NCBI RefSeq assembly: GCF_900188295.1
Contig: NZ_FZNM01000009.1
Span: forward strand, 1 to 64,000
Direction of reading: 5' to 3'
DNA length: 64,000 nt
DNA from: Paracoccus sediminis
GTDB lineage: Bacteria; Pseudomonadota; Alphaproteobacteria; Rhodobacterales; Rhodobacteraceae
The first letter of the stretch is position 1. The number at the start of each line of letters is the position of its first letter. The translations under genes and the position numbers were made by a program. Shown here piece after piece: positions 35,844-45,804 of the stretch. Under the pieces are notes generated by a model, which was not told the DNA's origin, did no database searches, and saw only the letters and a list, made by a program, of their open reading frames with translations.

Positions 35844-36428
35844 TCAGGTCAACACCCGGTTCACCTGCGCGATAGCGACGGCGATCGCGTCGGATATGGT
35901 CAGGTCGGTCGTGTCCAGAATGACCGCGTCGGATGCAGGCCGCAACGGGGCGGTGGCGCGTTCCCTGTCACGCCGGTCGCGTTCGCGAAGTTCCTTCAGC
36001 ATAGTGTCGGCGTCGGCGCCCAGCTCTGCGGCGCGGCGGGCGGCGCGGGTTCGGTCGGACGCCGTGACATACAGTTTGACCGCCGCATCGGGACAGATCA
36101 CCGTTCCGATGTCGCGCCCGTCCAGAACGGCGCCCGGTTCCTGACCGGCAAAACGTCGCTGAAAATCGACAAGAGCCGCGCGCACCGCCGGAATGGCGGC
36201 GATGCGGCTGGCGGCTTGCCCGGCTTGGGCACTGCGAAGGCCGGGCCGGGTCAGGTCACTGGCGGTCAGCGTCTGGGCCGCAAGAACCGGATCGCCCCCC
36301 TTGGCGCCGGTGGCACGGTAAAGCAGGCCGGTATCCAGATGGTGAAAGCCGAAATGCGCGGCAAGCGCGCGGGCAATGGTTCCCTTGCCGGATGCAGCAG
36401 GTCCGTCGATGGCGATGATAAGGGGCAT
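35844..36428 (-). CDS. cmk: Cytidylate kinase
   Basis: A 194-residue kinase that phosphorylates CMP/dCMP. The P-loop GPAASGKGT is at residues 9-17 and the substrate segment [12 protein letters not shown] follows. [13 protein letters not shown] and the lid-like [16 protein letters not shown] are family hallmarks. It is shorter than the 215-230 residues usual in enterics. It lies downstream of tsf on the same strand, with a terminator in between. Confidence 0.95.
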   Translation of the reverse strand: MPLIIAIDGPAASGKGTIARALAAHFGFHHLDTGLLYRATGAKGGDPVLAAQTLTASDLTRPGLRSAQAGQAASRIAAIPAVRAALVDFQRRFAGQEPGAVLDGRDIGTVICPDAAVKLYVTASDRTRAARRAAELGADADTMLKELRERDRRDRERATAPLRPASDAVILDTTDLTISDAIAVAIAQVNRVLT

Positions 36429-36501
36429 GAGCAAGTCGGACAGGTTTCGCCCCTGAATGGCACGACGGCGCGGCAAAGGTCCAGTTGCAATCGGCCACGA
36501 A

Positions 36502-36533
36502 AAACGCCGGCCTCCGGGGGGAGACCGGCGTTT
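36502..36533 (-). terminator. Rho-independent terminator after tsf
   Basis: On the minus strand a GC-rich stem (AACGCCGG / CCGGCGTT) with a loop rich in C and G is followed by a run of five T. It lies 20-50 bp after the tsf stop. Confidence 0.85.
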
Positions 36534-36552
36534 CCTGTCGGGTAGGAGGCGA

Positions 36553-37464
36553 TCAGGCGCCGCTGAGGGTCTTGGCGACCTCGGCTGCGAAATCCTCCTC
36601 TTTCTTCTCGATGCCTTCGCCAACTGCCACGCGGGCAAAGCCGGTGATCTCGACCCCGGCCTCCTTTGCGGCCTGTTCGACCGTCAGGTCGGGGTTGATG
36701 ACGAAAGGCTGGCCCATCAGCGTGTTTTCACCCACGAATTTCTTCATCCGGCCAGGGATGATGTTGTTCTGGATCACGGCCTCGGGCTTCGGCTTGGCCG
36801 AAGATGCGTTTTCTTCCAGAGCCTTGGCGGTCTGAACCTGCAACTCGCGCTCCAGCATGGCGGGATCCAGCGTCGCTTCGGACAGCGACAGCGGGCTGGT
36901 CGCGGCGATGTGCATGGCAAACTGCTTGCCGATGGCCTGCGCCTTGTCCTTGTCGCCTTTCAGCGCGACCAGGACGCCAATCTTGCCCATGCCCTCGGTC
37001 GCCGCATTATGGACATAGGATACAACGGTGTCGCCTTCCAGCAGATGCATCCGGCGCAGGGTCATGTTCTCGCCGATGCGGGCGATGGCGTCGGTCAGCA
37101 CCTCGGACACGGGCTTGCCGTTCAGATGCGTGGCCTTCAGAACCTCGATGTCGTCGGCAGTGGTCAGGGCGACATCGGTGATGTCGCGGACAAGTTGCTG
37201 AAAATCGGCGTTCTTGGCGACGAAGTCGGTTTCCGAGTTGATCTCGACGGCGACGCCGCGGCCATCCGTGACCTGCACGCCGACCAGGCCTTCGGCGGCG
37301 ACGCGGTCGGCCTTCTTGGCGGCCTTGGCCAGGCCCTTGGTGCGCAGCCAGTCGATGGCCGCTTCCATGTTGCCTTCGGTTTCCGTCAGCGCCTTCTTGG
37401 CATCCATCATCCCTGCGCCGGTCGTTTCGCGCAGTTCCTTCACCATCGCGGCGGTGATTGCCAT
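36553..37464 (-). CDS. tsf: Elongation factor Ts
   Basis: A 303-residue guanine-nucleotide exchange factor for EF-Tu. The N-terminal UBA-like domain has [16 protein letters not shown], followed by the TDFVAKN motif in [13 protein letters not shown] and the C-terminal core with FVINPDLTV. It is downstream of rpsB, the standard rpsB-tsf arrangement, with AGGAGACGG before the ATG. Confidence 0.98.
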   Translation of the reverse strand: MAITAAMVKELRETTGAGMMDAKKALTETEGNMEAAIDWLRTKGLAKAAKKADRVAAEGLVGVQVTDGRGVAVEINSETDFVAKNADFQQLVRDITDVALTTADDIEVLKATHLNGKPVSEVLTDAIARIGENMTLRRMHLLEGDTVVSYVHNAATEGMGKIGVLVALKGDKDKAQAIGKQFAMHIAATSPLSLSEATLDPAMLERELQVQTAKALEENASSAKPKPEAVIQNNIIPGRMKKFVGENTLMGQPFVINPDLTVEQAAKEAGVEITGFARVAVGEGIEKKEEDFAAEVAKTLSGA

Positions 37465-37488
37465 GATCCGTCTCCTTTGATGAACGCA

Positions 37489-37513
37489 TCAGGCGGGGCA
37501 TATCCCCGCCTGA
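37489..37513 (-). terminator. Intercistronic hairpin between rpsB and tsf
   Basis: A perfect 10-bp inverted repeat (TCAGGCGGGG / CCCCGCCTGA) with loop CATAT lies 34 bp after the rpsB stop and 24 bp before tsf. It has no T-run, so it may act as a partial terminator or mRNA-stability hairpin that sets the ratio of S2 to EF-Ts. Confidence 0.5.
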
Positions 37514-37547
37514 CGACATTTCCATGAATATCCGGCGCAGGCGCCGA

Positions 37548-38333
37548 TCAGGCGTCGGCGGTCGCCTGTTCCTCGGCCGCATGCTCGTCCAGCATTTCCT
37601 CGGGGGCGTCGGACAGGGCGCCGACATCCACGCCCGCGGCGCCCATCTGGGCCGACATGCCATCCAGCGCCGCGCGGCTGGCCAGATCGCAATACAGCGC
37701 GATGGCCCGCGCGGCGTCGTCGTTGCCGGGGATGATATAGTCCACGCCATCGGGCGAGCAGTTGGTGTCGACCACGGCGACGACCGGGATGCCCAGCTTC
37801 TTGGCTTCCAGGATGGCCAGATCTTCCTTGTTCACGTCGATGACGAACAGCAGGTCGGGCAGGCCGCCCATATGGCGGATGCCGCCCAGCGACGCTTGCA
37901 GCTTGGCCTGCTCACGCTCTAGTTGGAGACGTTCCTTCTTGGTCATGCCTTCGGCGCCGCCGGACATGGTTTCGTCGATGGCCTTCAGGCGGCTGATCGA
38001 CTGGGACACGGTTTTCCAGTTGGTCAGCGTGCCGCCCAGCCAGCGGTGGTTCATGTAGAACTGCGCGGACCGTTCGGCCGCATCGGCGATGGGTTTTTGC
38101 GCCTGCCGCTTGGTGCCGACGAACAGCACGCGGCCGCCCTTGGCCACGGTGTCGCGCACGACTTGCAGCGCGGCGTCCAGCATGGGCAGGGTCTGCGTCA
38201 GATCCAGGATGTGGATGCCGTTGCGGTCGCCATAGATGAATTCCGCCATGCGCGGATTCCAGCGTTGCGTCTGGTGACCATAGTGAACGCCAGCTTCCAA
38301 AAGCTGACGCAACGAAAATTCGGGAAGCGCCAT
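37548..38333 (-). CDS. rpsB: 30S ribosomal protein S2
   Basis: A 261-residue S2 protein. Family motifs are [19 protein letters not shown] near the start, FVGTKRQAQ, and the C-terminal [25 protein letters not shown]. The last 35 residues form an acidic, Ala-rich tail, common in alphaproteobacterial S2. It is the first gene of the rpsB-tsf operon. Confidence 0.98.
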   Translation of the reverse strand: MALPEFSLRQLLEAGVHYGHQTQRWNPRMAEFIYGDRNGIHILDLTQTLPMLDAALQVVRDTVAKGGRVLFVGTKRQAQKPIADAAERSAQFYMNHRWLGGTLTNWKTVSQSISRLKAIDETMSGGAEGMTKKERLQLEREQAKLQASLGGIRHMGGLPDLLFVIDVNKEDLAILEAKKLGIPVVAVVDTNCSPDGVDYIIPGNDDAARAIALYCDLASRAALDGMSAQMGAAGVDVGALSDAPEEMLDEHAAEEQATADA

Positions 38334-38447
38334 TCCATGTCCTTTCCGGTTTGCGCCTTGGCAGGGGATTCAGGGCGGATGCCCCAACCGGTGGACCTGT
38401 CGCGGATTTCTCCCGCGGCGGCCCGCCCCTGCCTGTGAAGTGTCGCG

Positions 38448-38476
38448 CAAATAGTTCCCCCGCCGCAGATTTGCAA
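38448..38476 (-). promoter_or_regulatory. Candidate promoter for rpsB-tsf
   Basis: On the minus strand TTGCAA (38476-38471) and TATTTG (38453-38448) are separated by 17 bp, about 115 bp before rpsB, in the divergent gap to the hemolysin-III-like gene. This is a reasonable sigma-70-type match. Confidence 0.45.
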
Positions 38477-38570
38477 GGACCATCGGCATTTCAATCGCAT
38501 AAAACCTGACGAATCTGTCAGTTGCTGGCCATGCCGCGGTCAGGCAAGATGAATCATCACGGGGTTCATC

Positions 38571-39221
38571 ATGGCCGACAGCCGGTTCCGCCTGGGGCGG
38601 CACTATGATTTTTACGAGTTGCTTGCCGATGGGGTCGTTCATGGAATCGGCGTCGCACTGGCTCTGGTTGGGGTGGCCTTCCTGATCCCCCACGTCTCGG
38701 CCCAGGCAGGCCCGACCGAGGTTCTGGCCACGGCGATCTATGCTGCGGGGCTGATCCTGTCGCTTGCGGCCTCCTTCACATACAACATGATGCCAAAATC
38801 GCCGTTGAAATGGTATCTGCGCCGGCTGGATCATTCCGCCATCTTCATCCTGATCGCCGCGACCTATACCCCGTTCCTGCACAAGGCGTCGTCCGATCCC
38901 ACGGCCCTTGCGCTGCTGGTCTGCATCTGGGTGACGGCGGCGCTTGGCGTTGCGCTGAAATGCCTGCTGCCCGGTCGATACGACCGTCTTGCGATCTTTC
39001 TGTACCTTCTCATGGGGTGGAGCGGGCTGATCGCGTTTCGACCCATCGCCGACAACCTGCCGCCGGTATCGATGCTGCTGATCGTCATTGGCGGAATCGT
39101 CTATTCCGTGGGGGTGATCTTTCACGTCTGGGAAAAACTGCGCTTTCAGAACGCGATCTGGCACGGCTTTGTCGTGACGGCCGCCGCGATCCACTTTGCC
39201 GCCGTGGTTGTGGCCGTCTGA
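38571..39221 (+). CDS. Hemolysin III / PAQR-family membrane protein
   Basis: A 216-residue seven-helix membrane protein. The family start YDFYELLADGVVHGIGVALAL carries the first His; SFTYNMMP and RRLDHSAIFILIAATYTPF hold the second conserved polar cluster with the DH pair. The C-terminal AIWHGFVVTAAAIHF supplies the remaining histidines, so the presumed metal site is intact. Bacterial members are related to YqfA; the hemolysin name is historical. Confidence 0.9.
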   Translation: MADSRFRLGRHYDFYELLADGVVHGIGVALALVGVAFLIPHVSAQAGPTEVLATAIYAAGLILSLAASFTYNMMPKSPLKWYLRRLDHSAIFILIAATYTPFLHKASSDPTALALLVCIWVTAALGVALKCLLPGRYDRLAIFLYLLMGWSGLIAFRPIADNLPPVSMLLIVIGGIVYSVGVIFHVWEKLRFQNAIWHGFVVTAAAIHFAAVVVAV

Positions 39222-39334
39222 TCCGAACCGGCTGATAGCGATAACGGAATTTCCGCCTGTGACCGGCAAACCGCTTGCATCAGCCTGTGTCAGCAGGCAG
39301 TTTGCCGTTGGATTGCGGAACGAAAGGCGGCGCC

Positions 39335-39979
39335 ATGAACCCCCATCTCCAGTCACAGAAAACGCGGGCCCTGTGCCGGCTTGCCCCCGTGATCCCGGTC
39401 ATCGTCATCAAGAACGCCGATCGCGCGGCCGGGCTGGCGCAGGCGCTTGTTTCGGGCGGGCTTCCCGTTCTGGAAATCACCCTGCGCTCGGACGCGGCGT
39501 TGGATGCGATCCGGGCCATGTCGGCCGTGTCGGGCGGGCATGTGGGCGCCGGAACGGTGCTGACCCCGGACGATGCCAAGCGCGCCAAGGACGCAGGCGC
39601 CACCTTTGCCGTATCGCCCGGACTGACGGACCGCCTTGTCGCTGCCTGCGAGGAACTGGAACTGCCCCTGCTGCCCGGCGCCGCCACCGCGTCCGAGGTG
39701 ATGCGCGCGTCGGACGCGGGCTATGACATGCTGAAATTCTTCCCGGCCGAGGCGGTCGGCGGGGTCCCCGCGCTGAAATCGCTGGCCGGTCCCCTGCCCC
39801 GGATCACCTTCTGTCCCACCGGCGGGATTTCGCCTTCGAATGCCGCCGACTATCTGGCGCTGCCGAACGTGATCTGCGTCGGCGGCAGCTGGATCGCCAC
39901 GGACGCCGACGTGAATGCCGAAAACTGGGGGGCGATCCAGGAACGCGCCCATGCGGCCGCAGGCCTGAACCGGCGCTGA
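39335..39979 (+). CDS. eda: KDPG/KHG aldolase
   Basis: A 214-residue class I aldolase that splits 2-keto-3-deoxy-6-phosphogluconate in the Entner-Doudoroff pathway. The general acid Glu is E47 in LEITLRS, the Schiff-base Lys is in YDMLKFFPAEA, and the phosphate loop is CPTGGIS. edd is not next to it. AAAGGCGG precedes ATG 39335. An MFS gene follows four bases after the stop. Confidence 0.95.
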   Translation: MNPHLQSQKTRALCRLAPVIPVIVIKNADRAAGLAQALVSGGLPVLEITLRSDAALDAIRAMSAVSGGHVGAGTVLTPDDAKRAKDAGATFAVSPGLTDRLVAACEELELPLLPGAATASEVMRASDAGYDMLKFFPAEAVGGVPALKSLAGPLPRITFCPTGGISPSNAADYLALPNVICVGGSWIATDADVNAENWGAIQERAHAAAGLNRR

Positions 39980-39983
39980 GACC

Positions 39984-41186
39984 TTGCACGGTCCCCGGCG
40001 CAATCGCCGCAACGTCGCCGTGCTGGTCGCGGCGCAGGCGATCCTGGGCGCGCAGATGTCGGTGAACTTCATCGTTGGCGGCCTTGCAGGCCAGATCCTT
40101 GCGCCTCATCCCTGCATCGCCACCCTGCCCCTGTCGATGATTGTCCTGGGATCCGCGCTGTCCGCCCGCCCGCTGGCGCGATTCATGCAGGATCGCGGCA
40201 GGCAGGCGGGTTTCATGCTGGCCGTGCTGGCCGGGGGCCTTGGCGCGGCGCTGGCGGCATGGGGGCTGTCGGCGGGGTCGTTCTGGCTGTTCGCGGCGGG
40301 GGCGCCGCTGGCCGGCATCTACATGTCCGCGCAGGGATTCTATCGCTTTGCCGCAACCGACATGGCGTCCGATGACGATGCCCCGCGCGCGATCAGCTGG
40401 GTCATGGCAGGCGGGCTGGCGGCGGCGATCATCGGTCCTGCGGTGGTGCGCGCGACGGACGGGCTGACGGCGGTGCCGTTCCTTGCCACCTATGTGGCGG
40501 TGATCGGCCTGAACGCCGTCGGCCCTGTCCTGTTCGCCTTTCTGGACATTCCGAAGCCCGCGCCTTTGGCCCGTGGCGCCGGGGGCGGACCGGCCTTGCC
40601 CACCTTGCTGCGCCGTCCGGCCCTTGCAGTGGCGATGATCTGCGGAACGGTCGCCTATGCGTTGATGAACCTGGTGATGACCTCGACCCCGCTGGCGGTG
40701 GTGGGCTGCGGCTTTGCGCCGAGGGATGCGGCGAATATCGTCAGCGCGCATGTCCTGGCGATGTTTGCGCCCAGCTTTTTTATCGGCCATCTTATCGCCC
40801 GCTTCGGGGCCGAGCGGATCGTGGCGGTCGGGCTTGTCCTGCTGGCGCTTGCCGGGGCAGCGGCCCTGTCCGGGGTCCAGCTGACGAATTTCTTTGCCGC
40901 CCTGGTCCTGTTGGGCACGGGCTGGAACTTCGGTTATATCGGCGCGACGGCCATGCTGACCCGTGCCCATACGCCGCAGGAACGCGGCCATGTCCAGGGG
41001 CTGAACGATGCCGTTGTGTTCGGCGGGGTGTTCCTGGCCTCGCTGTCGTCTGGCGGGCTTATGAATTGCAGCGGCGGGCCTGTCGTCGCGGGATGGAACG
41101 CGGTCAATCTGTCAATGCTTCCGTTTCTGGTGCTGGCCGGGGGCGCGCTGATCTGGCTGATGCTTCGGCCAAGGGATCCGGCCTAG
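39984..41186 (+). CDS. MFS transporter
   Basis: A 400-residue membrane protein with twelve predicted helices. The first begins VAVLVAAQAILGAQMSVNFIVGGLAG. The segment PLARFMQDRGRQAGF lies where MFS motif A is expected but is atypical. TGWNFGYIGATAMLTRAHTPQERGHVQGLND is a family-typical loop (shown in part: NFGYIGATAMLTRAHT). The substrate is unknown. The start is TTG 39984, four bases after eda, suggesting co-translation. Its end overlaps the convergent xseA by four bases. Confidence 0.85.
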   Translation: MHGPRRNRRNVAVLVAAQAILGAQMSVNFIVGGLAGQILAPHPCIATLPLSMIVLGSALSARPLARFMQDRGRQAGFMLAVLAGGLGAALAAWGLSAGSFWLFAAGAPLAGIYMSAQGFYRFAATDMASDDDAPRAISWVMAGGLAAAIIGPAVVRATDGLTAVPFLATYVAVIGLNAVGPVLFAFLDIPKPAPLARGAGGGPALPTLLRRPALAVAMICGTVAYALMNLVMTSTPLAVVGCGFAPRDAANIVSAHVLAMFAPSFFIGHLIARFGAERIVAVGLVLLALAGAAALSGVQLTNFFAALVLLGTGWNFGYIGATAMLTRAHTPQERGHVQGLNDAVVFGGVFLASLSSGGLMNCSGGPVVAGWNAVNLSMLPFLVLAGGALIWLMLRPRDPA

Positions 41187-42745
41187 AACAGCGTCTTCTG
41201 TTCAGGCTGTGCCTGCTTTCGCACGGGCTTTTGCGACGAGCCTTCGGGACGGACCCCAAGATACTGGTTGTCGGCGAATTGCAGGTTCAGCCGTGCATGG
41301 CGCCGCGCCTCGGCGACCGAGGTGATGACGCTGTCATCCGGCCCCCGCACAACCACGAATCCCCGTTTCAGCGTCGCCTCATGGCCCAGCGACAGTCGCA
41401 GCCGGTCAACCCGTTGCAGCGAGTGGTCCCGGTCTCGAATCGCCCGGTGGACCCCTGTCTCAAGCCGCTGCGACAGATCGATCAGCCTTCGATCCTGGGT
41501 CTCGATGGTCCGCCGCGTCACCGCCACCACCCGCGCCAGCGAGGCATCCAGCCGTTCCCCCATCGTCGTCATCCGGTCGCGGCGCCGTTCCATACGCCGG
41601 GCCACACCGGCGTCCAGCCGATGCGCCAGTCCTTGCAGGGCGTGCGCCTTTCGATCCGTGAACCGGCTCAGCAAGGCCATCGGGATCGGACGGGCCGCAA
41701 GCTGGTGCCTGCGATTGCGCACCAGCCCGTGCAATGCGGGATCTAGACGGCCCGCCCACAAATCCAGTCTTTGCCGTGCCGCTTCGGTCAGGACGGCAGG
41801 GCGGCCCAGCCCACGGGCCAGATCACGCAGACGCTGCCGGGGCCGTTCGACCTGACGTTGGCTGGACCGCGTCAGCCGAACCTGCGATTCCGCCAGACGG
41901 GCCGCCAGGTCCGCCAGCACCGGCACCGCCATCTCGGCCGCGGCGGTCGGTGTCGGCGCGCGGCGGTCGGCGGCAAAATCGATCAGCGTGGTGTCGGTCT
42001 CGTGCCCCACGGCCGAAATCAGCGGAATGCGGCTTTCGGCGGCAGCGCGGACCACGGCTTCCTCGTTGAACCCCCACAAATCCTCCAGACTGCCGCCGCC
42101 CCGCGCCACGATCAGCAGATCCGGGCGCGGGATCGGCCCGCCTGGGGCAAGGTCGTTGAACCCCCGGATCGCCGCCGCCACCTGCGGGGCGCAGCCGTCG
42201 CCCTGGACGGCCACCGGCCAGATCAGCACGCGGGTCGGAAAGCGGTCGCGCAGCCGGTGCAGGATGTCGCGGATCACCGCACCGGACGGCGAGGTGACAA
42301 CCCCGATCACGCGCGGCAGGGACGGCAGCGGACGCTTGCGCGCATCGTCGAACAGCCCCTCGGCCGCCAAGGCCTGACGGCGCCTTTCCAGCATCGCCAT
42401 CAGCGCGCCAAGGCCAGCGGGTTCGATCTGATCCACGATCAGTTGATATTTGGACTGGCCGGGAAAGGTGGTGATGCGGCCCGTGGCGATGACCTCCATA
42501 CCCTCCTCGGGGCGCTGCGCCAGCTTGGCCGCCTGCCCTTTCCAGGTGACGGCCGCCAGCACCGACCGGTCATCCTTGAGATCGAAATACAGATGCCCCG
42601 ACGACGGGCGCGACACCCGCCCGATCTCTCCGCGCACGCGGACGCGGCCGAACTGATCCTCCAGGCTGCGCTTCACGGCGCCCGACAGTTCGGACACCGT
42701 GAATTCATGCGCGTTGCTGCCCGGCGCGTCTTCCAGCAAATCCAT
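41183..42745 (-). CDS. xseA: Exodeoxyribonuclease VII large subunit
   Basis: A 520-residue subunit of the single-strand-specific nuclease. The N-terminal OB-fold (VRVRGEIGRVSRPSSGHLYFDLKDD, in part) binds DNA. The catalytic core has VTSPSGAVIRDILHRLRDRFP, PDLLIVARGGGSLEDLWGFNEE and SAVGHETD. A long helical, Arg-rich region follows, then a C-terminal basic tail. The xseB gene is not visible in the window. Confidence 0.95.
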   Translation of the reverse strand: MDLLEDAPGSNAHEFTVSELSGAVKRSLEDQFGRVRVRGEIGRVSRPSSGHLYFDLKDDRSVLAAVTWKGQAAKLAQRPEEGMEVIATGRITTFPGQSKYQLIVDQIEPAGLGALMAMLERRRQALAAEGLFDDARKRPLPSLPRVIGVVTSPSGAVIRDILHRLRDRFPTRVLIWPVAVQGDGCAPQVAAAIRGFNDLAPGGPIPRPDLLIVARGGGSLEDLWGFNEEAVVRAAAESRIPLISAVGHETDTTLIDFAADRRAPTPTAAAEMAVPVLADLAARLAESQVRLTRSSQRQVERPRQRLRDLARGLGRPAVLTEAARQRLDLWAGRLDPALHGLVRNRRHQLAARPIPMALLSRFTDRKAHALQGLAHRLDAGVARRMERRRDRMTTMGERLDASLARVVAVTRRTIETQDRRLIDLSQRLETGVHRAIRDRDHSLQRVDRLRLSLGHEATLKRGFVVVRGPDDSVITSVAEARRHARLNLQFADNQYLGVRPEGSSQKPVRKQAQPEQKTLF

Positions 42746-42807
42746 GCGTCTTGTTCCCTTTGCAGCGCCAGACTAGAACGCCCGCACGGCAAGCGAAAGG
42801 GCGGCAG

Positions 42808-44064
42808 ATGAACATCCTGATCCTGGGCGGAGGCGGGCGCGAACACGCACTGGCCTGGGCGATCCGGCAGAACCCGAAATGCGACCGCCTGATCGTGGCG
42901 CCCGGCAATGCGGGCACCGCCCACGTCGCCGAATGCGCCGACCTGAACATTCTGTCACGCGCCGACGTCCTGGAGTTCGCCCAGGAAAACACCATAGACT
43001 TCGTGGTGATCGGCCCCGAGGCGCCCCTGGCTACAGGCGTCTCGGATGCCCTGCGCGACGCCGGGTTCCTGGTTCTTGGCCCGTCCCAGGCCGCAGCCCA
43101 GCTCGAGGCGTCCAAGGCCTTTACCAAGGACATCTGCGACGCCTGCGGGGCGCCGACCGCCGCGTGGGCGCGGTTCGCCGATGCCGACAGCGCCCGCGAT
43201 CACGTCACCGCCCAGGGCGCCCCCATCGTGGTCAAGGCCGACGGGCTGGCCGCCGGCAAGGGCGTCACCGTGGCCGAAACCGTCGAGCAGGCGCACGGGG
43301 CCATCGACGCGATCTTCGATGGCGAGTTCGGCGACATGTCGGTCGTGATCGAGGAATTCATGGCGGGCGAGGAAGCCAGCTTCTTTGTCCTTTGCGACGG
43401 CACCGATTGCCTTCCCCTCGGCACCGCCCAGGACCACAAGCGCGTGGGCGAGGGCGATACCGGCCCGAACACCGGCGGCATGGGCGCCTATAGCCCGGCG
43501 CCGATCCTGACCGATGCTGTGCAGGATCAGGTGATGACGCAGATCGTCCGCCCGACCGTGGCGGAAATGGCCGCGCGCGGAATGCCGTTCCAAGGCGTCC
43601 TGTACGCCGGGCTGATGATCCATGATGGGCGCGCTCGGCTGGTGGAATACAATGTCCGCTTCGGCGATCCCGAATGTCAGGTGCTGATGATGCGCCTGGG
43701 CGGACAGGTGCTTGACCTGCTGCTTGCCTGTGCCGAAGAACGGCTGGCCGACATGGCGGTGAACTGGGCCGACGATCACGCCCTCACCGTGGTAATGGCT
43801 GCGAAGGGCTATCCCGGAATCTATCAGAAAGGCACCGCCATCAACGGGTTGAATAGCCTGACTGAAACCAGTTTCGAGATGACATTCCACGCCGGAACCG
43901 CTGCCAGAGACGGCCACACGGTCGCCACCGGCGGGCGGGTTCTGGCCTGCACCGGGCGCGGCGCCACCCTGGCCGAGGCGCATGCCCGCGCCTATGCGCA
44001 GGTCGATGCGATCGACTGGCCGCAGGGGTTCTGCCGCCGCGATATCGGGTGGCGGGCGCTGTAA
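42808..44064 (+). CDS. purD: Phosphoribosylamine-glycine ligase
   Basis: A 418-residue ATP-grasp enzyme of the second purine step. It starts MNILILGGGGREHALAW; ATP-grasp segments include VVKADGLAAGKGV and the metal-binding RFGDPECQV. QDHKRVGEGDTGPNTGGMGAYSP (in part DHKRVGEGDTGPNTGGMGA) is diagnostic. It is divergent from xseA, with AAAGGGCGG before the ATG. Confidence 0.97.
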   Translation: MNILILGGGGREHALAWAIRQNPKCDRLIVAPGNAGTAHVAECADLNILSRADVLEFAQENTIDFVVIGPEAPLATGVSDALRDAGFLVLGPSQAAAQLEASKAFTKDICDACGAPTAAWARFADADSARDHVTAQGAPIVVKADGLAAGKGVTVAETVEQAHGAIDAIFDGEFGDMSVVIEEFMAGEEASFFVLCDGTDCLPLGTAQDHKRVGEGDTGPNTGGMGAYSPAPILTDAVQDQVMTQIVRPTVAEMAARGMPFQGVLYAGLMIHDGRARLVEYNVRFGDPECQVLMMRLGGQVLDLLLACAEERLADMAVNWADDHALTVVMAAKGYPGIYQKGTAINGLNSLTETSFEMTFHAGTAARDGHTVATGGRVLACTGRGATLAEAHARAYAQVDAIDWPQGFCRRDIGWRAL

Positions 44065-44089
44065 CCCGCCCGCCGGGCCGGACCGTGCG

Positions 44090-45109
44090 TCAGGCCGTCG
44101 TATAGAGCCCCTCGTAGATCGGCAGCAGGGTGTCCGTTTCGAACAGGCTGCTGACCGAGGTGCCGTTCCAGATGTTCAGGATCGCCTGCGCGAACATCGG
44201 CGCGGTCGGCACGATGCGGATGTTGGGCGCGGATTTCACGGCATCGGTCGGCTGGATCGAATCGGTGATGACCAGCGATTTCATGACCGAATTCGTCACG
44301 CGTTCGACCGCCGGGCCGGACAGGACGCCATGGGTGATATAGGCATGAACCTCGGTCGCACCATTGTCCGTCAGCACCTGAGCGGCCTTGGCCAGCGTTC
44401 CGGCGGTGTCGCAGATGTCGTCCACGATGATGCAGACCTTGCCCGCGACATCGCCGATCACGGTCATTTCCGCGATCTCGCCCGCCTTTTCGCGACGCTT
44501 GTCCACGATGGACAAGGGCGCCCCGATCCGGGTTGCCAGTTCCCGCGCCCGCGCCACGCCTCCCACGTCGGGCGACACGACCATCAGGTCGTTCATCCGG
44601 CCACGGAAATGATGCTGCACATCCAGGGCAAAGACCGGCGCCGCATAGAGGTTGTCCACGGGAATGTCGAAGAACCCCTGGATCTGGGCCGCATGCAGAT
44701 CCAGGGTCAGCACACGGTCGATGCCGGATTCGGTCAGCAGGTTCGCCACCAGCTTGGCGCTGATCGGCGTCCGGGCCTTGGCGCGGCGGTCCTGGCGGGC
44801 ATAGCCGAAATAGGGAATGACCGCCGTGATCCGCGCCGCCGACGACCGCTTCAGCGCGTCGGACATGATAAGCAGTTCCATCAGGTTGTCGTTCGCGGGG
44901 TTGGATGTCGGCTGGATGATGTACATGTCCTCGCCGCGCACGTTCTCGAAGACTTCGACGAAGATTTCCTGGTCGTTGAACCGCTCGATCCGGGCGTCGC
45001 ACAGGCTGACGTTCATGCCCCGATGCATCGACATCCGCCGGGCGATGGCCCCGGCCAAGGTCCGGTTGGCGTTTCCTGAGATCAGCTTGGGTTCGGTCAT
45101 GACGGGCAT
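44090..45109 (-). CDS. prs: Ribose-phosphate pyrophosphokinase
   Basis: A 339-residue PRPP synthase. The PRPP motif [14 protein letters not shown], the flexible-loop segment [18 protein letters not shown] and [11 protein letters not shown] are intact. It makes PRPP for pyrE, purine, histidine and NAD synthesis, several of which are nearby. Two starts are possible, 45109 (MPVMTEP) and 45100 (MTEP); the first has AAAAGG at the better distance. Confidence 0.96.
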   Translation of the reverse strand: MPVMTEPKLISGNANRTLAGAIARRMSMHRGMNVSLCDARIERFNDQEIFVEVFENVRGEDMYIIQPTSNPANDNLMELLIMSDALKRSSAARITAVIPYFGYARQDRRAKARTPISAKLVANLLTESGIDRVLTLDLHAAQIQGFFDIPVDNLYAAPVFALDVQHHFRGRMNDLMVVSPDVGGVARARELATRIGAPLSIVDKRREKAGEIAEMTVIGDVAGKVCIIVDDICDTAGTLAKAAQVLTDNGATEVHAYITHGVLSGPAVERVTNSVMKSLVITDSIQPTDAVKSAPNIRIVPTAPMFAQAILNIWNGTSVSSLFETDTLLPIYEGLYTTA

Positions 45110-45204
45110 AAGGGGGCCTTTTCGCAGGGATTCGCCAGATTGCGCCCGCCTTAGCACCCGGTTAGCCTGCGGGCAAACCACCAGGCGCCACAAGGGGCAT
45201 CGTC

Positions 45205-45804
45205 ATGGCCAGCATCGACTATTATTTCGGAACGATCAGCCCCTGGGCCTATCTGGCAGGGGACCGGCTGGAACGGATCGGCGAACGGCACGGCGCGACG
45301 ATTGCCTACAGGCCGCTGGACATCCTGCAACTGTTCGACCGCACCGGCGGCGTCCGGCCCGCCAACCGTCATCCCAGCCGGATGCAGTACCGTGCGCAGG
45401 AACTGCCCCGCTGGGCGGATCACCTGGGGATGGCGTTCAACCTGAAGCCCGCCCATTGGCCGGTCAACATGGCGCCCTCGTCCTATGCCATCATCGCGGC
45501 GCAAGAGGCGGGGGGCGGCGACCTGGGCGGGCTGGTGCAGGGCTTCCTGCGCGCGGTCTGGGCCGAGGATCGCGACATCAGCGATGACGCCGTGATCCGC
45601 GACGTCCTGTCGGCCCATGGCTTTGACCCGTCGCTGGCCGATTCGGGGCTGATCGTCGGCGCGGAAACATATGGCCGCAATCTGGACCGGGCCGTCGAGG
45701 CGGGCGTCTTCGGTTCGCCCTTTTATGTCGTGCCGGAAACCGGCCAAAAATTCTGGGGACAGGATCGGCTGGATTTCCTCGACCGGCATCTCTCCACGCT
45801 GTGA
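45205..45804 (+). CDS. 2-hydroxychromene-2-carboxylate isomerase family (DsbA/GST-kappa fold)
   Basis: A 199-residue protein of the HCCA isomerase/GST-kappa family. The N-terminal YYFGTISPWAYLAGDRL places Ser12 where the catalytic Ser/Cys lies. The C-terminal GVFGSPFYVV is the thioredoxin-fold cis-Pro region, followed by FWGQDRLDFLDRHL. In degradative pathways it isomerises chromene carboxylates with glutathione; outside such pathways the substrate is unknown. It is translationally coupled to the next hydrolase. Confidence 0.88.
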   Translation: MASIDYYFGTISPWAYLAGDRLERIGERHGATIAYRPLDILQLFDRTGGVRPANRHPSRMQYRAQELPRWADHLGMAFNLKPAHWPVNMAPSSYAIIAAQEAGGGDLGGLVQGFLRAVWAEDRDISDDAVIRDVLSAHGFDPSLADSGLIVGAETYGRNLDRAVEAGVFGSPFYVVPETGQKFWGQDRLDFLDRHLSTL

